A stretch of DNA of 6,425 bases. Origin: Methanobrevibacter sp. Its GTDB lineage: Archaea > Methanobacteriota > Methanobacteria > Methanobacteriales > Methanobacteriaceae. The notes under the pieces are model-generated. The model was not told where the DNA came from and ran no database searches. It worked only from the letters and a program-made list of their open reading frames with translations. The position numbers and the translations under genes are program-made. Where the stretch lies: positions 1 to 6,425 of the forward strand of contig JAITOM010000121.1 of the NCBI GenBank assembly GCA_031289975.1, in the 5' to 3' direction. Below are positions 1 to 3,749 of the stretch, in pieces (position 1 is the first letter of the stretch; each line of letters starts with the position of its first letter).

Positions 1-76
1 AGATTTGTTATCGAAGATAACTTAGGAAAATCTAAGATTTGTTATCGAAGATAACTTAGGAAAATCTAAGATTTTT
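1..76. repeat. 34-bp tandem hairpin repeat, two full units plus partial third
   Basis: Two identical 34-bp units lie head to tail at 1-34 and 35-68, followed by the first six bases of a third at 69-74, after which the sequence diverges. Each unit holds a perfect hairpin, GTTATC-GAA-GATAAC (7-21 and 41-55). A second inverted pair, CTTAG/CTAAG (21-25 and 32-36), bridges into the next unit. AGATTT at the start of a unit is also complementary to AAATCT near its end, so alternative folds are possible. The array touches the left edge and probably continues outside. There are no spacers, so it is not a CRISPR array. A hairpin-type dispersed repeat or the tail of a transcript to the left are both possible. 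Confidence 0.85.
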
Positions 77-84
77 CGTTTCTA

Positions 85-100
85 ATTGAACAAGTTCAAT
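85..100. repeat. 16-bp perfect palindrome
   Basis: ATTGAAC and GTTCAAT are perfect inverted 7-bp arms separated by AA. The compact form with almost no loop suits a dimeric DNA-binding protein better than an RNA hairpin. No gene start lies close by, so the role is unknown. Confidence 0.6.
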
Positions 101-130
101 AATGAAATTTTTTAAATTACACCATAAATG

Positions 131-205
131 TCAATTTTTAATTAAAAAAATTATAATTATTATTTTTAAAAATAAAAGAATAAAAATTATTATTTAAAAA
201 ATTAA
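131..205. repeat. 75-bp direct repeat, left copy
   Basis: This segment matches 6351-6425 in the same orientation at 70 of 75 positions without gaps, counted by eye. Differences fall at 132, 145, 156, 177 and 178. The second copy is cut by the window edge, so the repeat may be longer. The sequence is low complexity, built around TATTTTTAAAAATA and two ATTATTATTT blocks, and codes for nothing. It is probably a dispersed intergenic repeat of this genome. Confidence 0.7.
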
Positions 206-323
206 ATTAATATTAATTTGAAATTTTTAAACAGCTGAATAAATTCTCCTAAGTTGAAAATAAATTTTTAACAATAAACTATTTAAAAATAAATGATTAA
301 TTACAAACATTTTTCCACCACTA
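206..323. other. AT-rich spacer without a recognisable gene
   Basis: I see no open reading frame of useful length, RNA gene or strong repeat here. The only link to its surroundings is CCTAAGTT at 249-256, the reverse complement of AACTTAGG in the 34-bp tandem units, which is too short to mean much alone. Confidence 0.5.
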
Positions 324-413
324 TAATAAATAACTTTTTTAAAAATAAATATTATTAAAATTTATTAATTTAAAATTATTTTTATTAATTAAAATATATT
401 TATATTATTTTAT

Positions 414-451
414 ATTATAGTCATTTTGGAAAATTATAGTCATTTTGGAAA
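414..451. repeat. 19-bp perfect tandem duplication
   Basis: The unit ATTATAGTCATTTTGGAAA is present twice, back to back, at 414-432 and 433-451. It lies in the unpaired centre of the foldback structure. The GTC and GG bases make it stand out from the surrounding A/T-only sequence. It could be a binding site pair or a slippage product. Confidence 0.9.
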
Positions 452-586
452 AGTTCTTAAATTTTGGATGAAAAATTTTTTTATTAAAATATTTAATTTT
501 TGATATTACTTTATAAAAATTAATAATTTTAAATTTTAAATAATTTAAATATATTTTAATTAATATAAATGATTTTAAATTAATAT

Positions 587-609
587 TTATAAAATCTATG
601 ATTTTATAA
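587..609. repeat. 10-bp-stem hairpin
   Basis: TTATAAAATC (587-596) and GATTTTATAA (600-609) are perfect inverted arms around a TAT loop. This lies in the extra segment that interrupts the right arm of the foldback element. Confidence 0.8.
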
Positions 610-612
610 GTT

Positions 613-631
613 AGAAAATTCTTAATTTTCT
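613..631. repeat. 8-bp-stem hairpin
   Basis: AGAAAATT (613-620) and AATTTTCT (624-631) pair perfectly around a CTT loop. Together with the hairpin just to its left it makes up most of the extra segment in the right arm of the foldback element. Confidence 0.7.
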
Positions 632-656
632 TTATTTTTTAATAATATTTATTTTT

Positions 657-682
657 AAAAAAGTTCATTTATTAAGAACTTT
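657..682 (-). terminator. Candidate terminator hairpin downstream of the ligase gene
   Basis: Read on the minus strand, AAAGTTC (682-676) pairs with GAACTTT (666-660) across a 9-base loop. The stem runs into six T residues (662-657). It lies about 116 bases past the ligase stop codon. A nearer run of six T residues on the minus strand, at 755-760, could end transcription first, as archaea often terminate at T-tracts alone. The hairpin overlaps the right end of the foldback element. Confidence 0.45.
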
Positions 683-797
683 ATCAAAACCACTATAAAA
701 AAGATAATTTAGAAAATGTAATGAATTAGATTAGAAGATATAATGGATGAAATTAAAAAATATATTTTATAAGATAATAATAGAATCCAAATTATGA

Positions 798-2183
798 TTA
801 CAGTCTTGAATAATCCTTAATAATTTCCTCTATATCCTCACCATTATCAAGCCTATCAAGCCAATCAGATGCTGGATTTGTAAGTAATTCAGCTCGTTTG
901 TAAAGAGGTTTTAAGTATAGTTCTTCACCAAGTTTTCTTTTATTAAGTCCTTTAAGTGATAAATTTAGTATTTTTATTATTAAATCTCTAAAAGCATTTT
1001 TATCTAGAAATTCTGGTAATTTTCTTTTGTTAAAAAGTTTCCTAAGCTCAGTGGCATTATATCCATGATTGTAAATAACTTTATCATTAGTTAATATTTC
1101 GTTCAGTTTATCGACTGAATTAAAAAGCCCTAAATGAAAAGCTGAAGATGTAAATACCTCATAAATGGGTTGTGAACAAACACTTCTAAACTCTATAGTT
1201 CCTCTAAATGTAATTTCTTCAAATTTAAATGTTCTTAAATAATTAAGATCTTCAACACTTGGAGAGAAAGAAATATCATGATATTCACCTTTATCAAAAT
1301 ACTCCCCGTCAATCCATTTCTTACTAAAATATTCACTTATATTTGTAGGTTCAAAATTAATGTATTTCCCATCCTTTTCTGTACAATATATGCTTGTTGA
1401 TGCAAAATATTCTATAAACTCATCAATACTTTCTGGAATCTTTTGAAACATCCCTATATTGTGTGGATTTATCCCATGAGTACTATTTTCCCAAAACATA
1501 TCCCTTGAACATAAAAGCTCTTCATTATTATTTAATGGTGAATTTGAGAATAAAATAGATTTAATTGGTTCAAGTAAGGTGAATGCATTAATTGTATCTA
1601 TAATATCTTCTTTATTTATGTCAAAATGTGCTTGTGAAGCACTTAAAAACATTCCATAGTCAGGATATGAATGGAAAAACATTGGAATATTATTTATATA
1701 TTTTTTATAAGATGAAAGATGCCTATGTAGCATTCTATATCTCCCATTAGCAATAGGTTCATGAATATTATATTTTCTATATGGGTTTATTCCCATTCCT
1801 GTAAGTGTATGATTATTATAATTTAAAAATTCATTTATAAAACCATAATACTTTTCAAATCTTTTTTTTATAGTATGTAAATCAAGTTCTTTACCAAAAG
1901 AAAGTTCAAGATTACTATATGAACAATCGTAAGAGAGAACATCACCAGTTACTTTGTGAATTAATGAACTTATATTGTTATTATCATCTACACTATCAAC
2001 ATCAAAAGAAAACTCTTCCTTGAATCTTTGGCTAAGATCATGAATAATATCAAAATCCACAGCTTTTTTTGAAAGATTTAATATTGGCATTTCTATCTCA
2101 ATACCAATACATAATTCTTTTTTATTCTCCGTAGGTTTAATATATTTATCATACAAAAGATTTAATAAATATTCGCGTTCCAT
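798..2183 (-). CDS. GCS2-type glutamate-cysteine-ligase-like carboxylate-amine ligase
   Basis: This 461-residue protein looks like an ATP-dependent ligase of the glutamate-cysteine ligase 2 group (glutamine-synthetase-like fold), which joins the gamma-carboxyl of glutamate to an amine such as that of cysteine. Visible marks are GIEIE (27-31), the LELSFG block around Glu93, GMGINPYRKY (129-138), NGRYRML (146-152), QAHFD (184-188), a FSNSP segment (212-216) and FRGTIEFRSVCSQP near 326-339. These blocks follow the order seen in plant-type GCL and EgtA. Length is normal for the family and there is no signal peptide or membrane segment, so it is cytoplasmic. ATG 2183 is chosen because GGAG sits 7 bases upstream; the TTG at 2189 is only one base from that site. 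It is the second gene of an operon with the amidotransferase. The true substrate is unknown: gamma-Glu-Cys, another gamma-glutamyl amine, or an amide. Confidence 0.8.
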   Translation of the reverse strand: MEREYLLNLLYDKYIKPTENKKELCIGIEIEMPILNLSKKAVDFDIIHDLSQRFKEEFSFDVDSVDDNNNISSLIHKVTGDVLSYDCSYSNLELSFGKELDLHTIKKRFEKYYGFINEFLNYNNHTLTGMGINPYRKYNIHEPIANGRYRMLHRHLSSYKKYINNIPMFFHSYPDYGMFLSASQAHFDINKEDIIDTINAFTLLEPIKSILFSNSPLNNNEELLCSRDMFWENSTHGINPHNIGMFQKIPESIDEFIEYFASTSIYCTEKDGKYINFEPTNISEYFSKKWIDGEYFDKGEYHDISFSPSVEDLNYLRTFKFEEITFRGTIEFRSVCSQPIYEVFTSSAFHLGLFNSVDKLNEILTNDKVIYNHGYNATELRKLFNKRKLPEFLDKNAFRDLIIKILNLSLKGLNKRKLGEELYLKPLYKRAELLTNPASDWLDRLDNGEDIEEIIKDYSRL

Positions 2184-2190
2184 TCTCAAA

Positions 2191-2194
2191 CTCC
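2191..2194 (-). promoter_or_regulatory. Ribosome binding site GGAG that decides the ligase start
   Basis: GGAG on the minus strand ends 7 bases before ATG 2183 and only one base before TTG 2189, so translation should begin at 2183. The site lies in the 15-bp gap after the amidotransferase stop codon (2199-2201), consistent with coupled translation on one message. Confidence 0.75.
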
Positions 2195-2198
2195 AACA

Positions 2199-3008
2199 TT
2201 ATAACTGTGAAAAATGAGTGTATAAATATTTAATATCCTCTTGGGATTCTATATACTCACATTCATGAGGATGAGCCTTATACACTAAAATTCCATCATC
2301 ATATATTAATAAAGTGTTTAATTGTACTGGAATCCAGTTTCTATTATCAAGGGCTTTAGTTGAGAAAACTTTTCCTTCTTTTAAATCAAGCTCATAAAGA
2401 AAATCATTCTTTCCAGCTTCTCCAAGAATAGTTCCTCCAGATCGTGAGTTTGCATGGACATATAAAAATTTTCCATCATATAAAATAATATTTATCTTAT
2501 TTCCACAAGCAATCTCATTAATAATATCTTCAATTATCTTAAATTTGAATTTATCACTTAAATGAAAATTTTCTCTTAATGTGGCTTCGTTGATTTTATC
2601 AACTATATAAAGTAATAAACGTTCAGTATCAGTAGTTCCCTTTTGTTTAGTAAAAAATGAATCAATTTTTTCAGAATTAAAAATAGTACCATTATGTACT
2701 ATTGTCCATTTTTGATGGTTAACATCATCACATGTTAAAGGATGGCAATTTTCAAGTTCAATCGTTCCAATTGTTGCATATCTAATATGGAAAAGGGCAT
2801 TTTGAACATAGAAAGGTTGAGATAGCATTTTTTCTATATATTCACTTTCATATGCTGGAAATATTTCGTGCATAATAAACATGTCACTTTTAGTAAAATC
2901 AGCATACCCCCATCCATGTTTATGAGTAATACTATTAGAAAAAAATTCTTCAAGTTCAGTATTAAATTTTACAGGTAATTTAGCAGATATTGATAATAAT
3001 TGACACAT
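2199..3008 (-). CDS. Class II glutamine amidotransferase, YafJ/EgtC-like
   Basis: The 269-residue protein begins Met-Cys-Gln-Leu-Leu. In the N-terminal-nucleophile amidotransferase family Met1 is removed and Cys2 attacks the gamma-amide of glutamine or a gamma-glutamyl bond. Family marks in order are HGWGYA (31-36), HIRYATIG (74-81), NCHPL (87-91), W-T-I-V-HNG ending at 107, and GTTDTE (124-129). They match the stand-alone YafJ/EgtC group rather than GlmS, PurF or GltB, as no synthase, transferase or second domain follows. It is the first gene of the operon, 15 bp ahead of a glutamate-cysteine-ligase-like gene. In ergothioneine synthesis EgtC removes a gamma-glutamyl group that EgtA installed, so a matching hydrolase role is plausible; ammonia supply to the partner ligase is the main alternative. 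No membrane segment or signal peptide is visible. Confidence 0.85.
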   Translation of the reverse strand: MCQLLSISAKLPVKFNTELEEFFSNSITHKHGWGYADFTKSDMFIMHEIFPAYESEYIEKMLSQPFYVQNALFHIRYATIGTIELENCHPLTCDDVNHQKWTIVHNGTIFNSEKIDSFFTKQKGTTDTERLLLYIVDKINEATLRENFHLSDKFKFKIIEDIINEIACGNKINIILYDGKFLYVHANSRSGGTILGEAGKNDFLYELDLKEGKVFSTKALDNRNWIPVQLNTLLIYDDGILVYKAHPHECEYIESQEDIKYLYTHFSQL

Positions 3009-3012
3009 ATAA

Positions 3013-3017
3013 ATCAC
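3013..3017 (-). promoter_or_regulatory. SD-like GTGAT that decides the amidotransferase start
   Basis: GTGAT on the minus strand matches the 3' half of the archaeal Shine-Dalgarno sequence GGAGGTGAT and ends 4 bases before ATG 3008. The GTG at 3017 is therefore better read as part of the binding site than as a start codon. Starting at 3008 also puts the nucleophile at Cys2, which the enzyme class requires. Confidence 0.7.
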
Positions 3018-3043
3018 AAAAAGTAAGGCATTGACTTTCTATA

Positions 3044-3052
3044 GTATATTAT
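3044..3052 (-). promoter_or_regulatory. Candidate TATA box for the amidotransferase-ligase operon
   Basis: The minus strand reads ATAATATAC here, about 36-44 bases before ATG 3008. With initiation about 25 bases downstream this would give a short leader that includes the SD-like site. The BRE position (AATGTATC) is not strongly purine-rich, so support is moderate, and other AT-rich boxes lie further upstream. Confidence 0.4.
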
Positions 3053-3120
3053 GATACATTTAAAGATTAATTAATGATTTTTTATAAAGTTATTTATATT
3101 CATTTTTAAAAATATTATTT

Positions 3121-3150
3121 AAATTACAAATAAATAAATTACAAATAAAT
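3121..3150. repeat. 15-bp perfect tandem duplication
   Basis: AAATTACAAATAAAT occurs twice in direct succession, at 3121-3135 and 3136-3150, followed by a run of A. It lies upstream of the operon promoter. It may be a slippage product; no role can be assigned. Confidence 0.85.
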
Positions 3151-3190
3151 AAAAAAAATTTCAAATTATAAAAATTTAGTAAAATTTAAT

Positions 3191-3216
3191 AATATAACTA
3201 TTGTTATATTTTTTTC
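3191..3216 (+). terminator. Perfect 8-bp hairpin followed by T-tract
   Basis: AATATAAC (3191-3198) and GTTATATT (3203-3210) pair perfectly around TATT, and the plus strand continues with TTTTTC. It looks like an intrinsic-type terminator on the plus strand, yet no plus-strand gene precedes it. It could instead be an operator palindrome about 180 bases upstream of the amidotransferase start, or a relic left by the IS-like debris that begins about 30 bases to its right. Confidence 0.35.
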
Positions 3217-3240
3217 ATATATAAATGTTTTCCATAATAG

Positions 3241-3480
3241 AGTGTGTCAAAAAGTGTGGAGGTCTTGTAAATTTTGAATTTTTATATCTGAAGAAAATCA
3301 GAGATTCTCTAACTCTTTAAAACATTCGATTTTAAAGAATAAAAAAACCCAAGTATTGATAAACCTCCACAAAAGTTTATATCCTCCCAGATTAGAAAAT
3401 TTCAAAAAGTCGGGTAGTTTTGAGATTTTATATATAGAGAAAATTGAAGATTTTCTAAATTAGAAAAATTTTAAAGAAAA
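3241..3480 (-). mobile_element. Probable insertion-sequence relic: two diverged IS-end-like segments
   Basis: Two segments in the same orientation, about 3246-3341 and 3401-3478, share TCAAAAAGT at one end, an ATAT...AGAAAAT...GAT(T/C)...TCTAA middle (about 22 of 33 positions alike) and TTTTAAAGAA at the far end. The first begins AGTGTGTCAAAAAGT, which resembles the GTGTGTCAAAA termini seen on many IS elements. On the minus strand a stretch without stops runs from about 3456 down to a TGA at 3298-3300, and both segments contain an LENL-like translation at comparable places, as if both kept the end of the same coding region. TGTGGAGGT (3255-3263) and ACCTCCACA (3363-3371) form a 9-bp inverted pair. 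No intact transposase remains and the family cannot be named. Confidence 0.4.
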
Positions 3481-3647
3481 TTTTGAATTTATACAAAACC
3501 TAACAAAACAAGATAAAAAGAAAAACAAAAGCTTGTAAAAATAAAATTGATACAAACAATGGAATAGAAAATTTAAAGAAAAAAATAATATAATATTTAG
3601 TGAAAGCATGATTAATGAAAGTTTTAAATTCTTTTTAATGATTATAT
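3481..3647. other. AT-rich noncoding stretch
   Basis: The minus strand is open for 65 codons (3657-3460), but the translation is almost only Phe, Leu, Ile, Ser, Lys, Asn and Tyr, as expected from T-rich DNA, with no leader or family motif. It adjoins the IS-like segments and may be part of the same decayed insertion. I annotate no gene here. Confidence 0.5.
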
Positions 3648-3662
3648 AAGAAAACAAAAAGC
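3648..3662 (-). terminator. Candidate T-tract terminator for copA
   Basis: About 90 bases past the copA stop the minus strand reads GCTTTTTGTTTTCTT, a T-rich run of the kind at which archaeal RNA polymerase stops. Two small inverted repeats (3690-3715 and CAAATA/TATTTG at 3665-3678) lie just upstream of it in transcript order. Confidence 0.45.
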
Positions 3663-3689
3663 ATCAAATAACTATTTGGTACTTCTTAC

Positions 3690-3715
3690 ATGCTTAAAAA
3701 ACTAAATCTAAGCAT
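3690..3715 (-). repeat. 7-bp-stem hairpin in the copA 3' untranslated region
   Basis: ATGCTTA (3690-3696) and TAAGCAT (3709-3715) are perfect inverted arms around a 12-base loop, 35 bases after the copA stop codon. It is not followed directly by a T-run, so it may protect the message end rather than terminate it. Confidence 0.5.
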
Positions 3716-3749
3716 AGCTTAATTAATTTTTAGAGTTGATGTGTAACTA

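Larger units (their letters stand above)
317..697. mobile_element. MITE-like foldback element with nested inverted arms, flanked by a 9-bp direct repeat
   Basis: The outer arms at 332-360 and 637-665 are perfect 29-bp inverted copies, and they extend by TAATAAAT to 324 and 674 with a single one-base gap. Inner arms at 363-410 and 538-585 are inverted copies with 45 of 48 matches. The right arm has about 51 extra bases (586-636) that hold two small hairpins. The centre (411-537) carries a 19-bp tandem repeat. ACCACTATA occurs at 317-325 and again at 689-697, resembling a target-site duplication, although the right arm ends about 14 bases short of its copy. No transposase is encoded. I infer a non-autonomous foldback or MITE-like insertion, possibly decayed at the right end. 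A large structured transcript is the alternative. Confidence 0.6.

Noticed and set aside
1..76. CRISPR array
   Set aside because: The repeats follow each other without unique spacers and no cas gene is present.
743..772. Nine-codon plus-strand frame beginning ATGGATGAA
   Set aside because: Too short, no ribosome binding site, and located in the downstream region of the ligase gene.
798..3008. Complete ergothioneine or glutathione pathway
   Set aside because: Only an EgtA/GshA-like and an EgtC-like gene are present; no sulfoxide synthase, methyltransferase, lyase or glutathione synthetase is seen, so naming them egtA and egtC would over-reach.
3031..3055. TTGACT...TATGAT bacterial-type promoter on the plus strand
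   Set aside because: The spacer is only 13 bases, and no plus-strand gene follows.
3101..3130. Possible third, shortened copy of the 75-bp repeat
   Set aside because: Only ATTTTTAAAAAT plus ATTATTTAAA match, with a gap of about 14 bases; this is within what low-complexity AT DNA gives.
3460..3657. 65-codon minus-strand reading frame rich in Phe, Leu and Ile
   Set aside because: The composition is what T-rich DNA gives by chance, there is no ribosome binding site or family motif, and it overlaps the IS-like segment.
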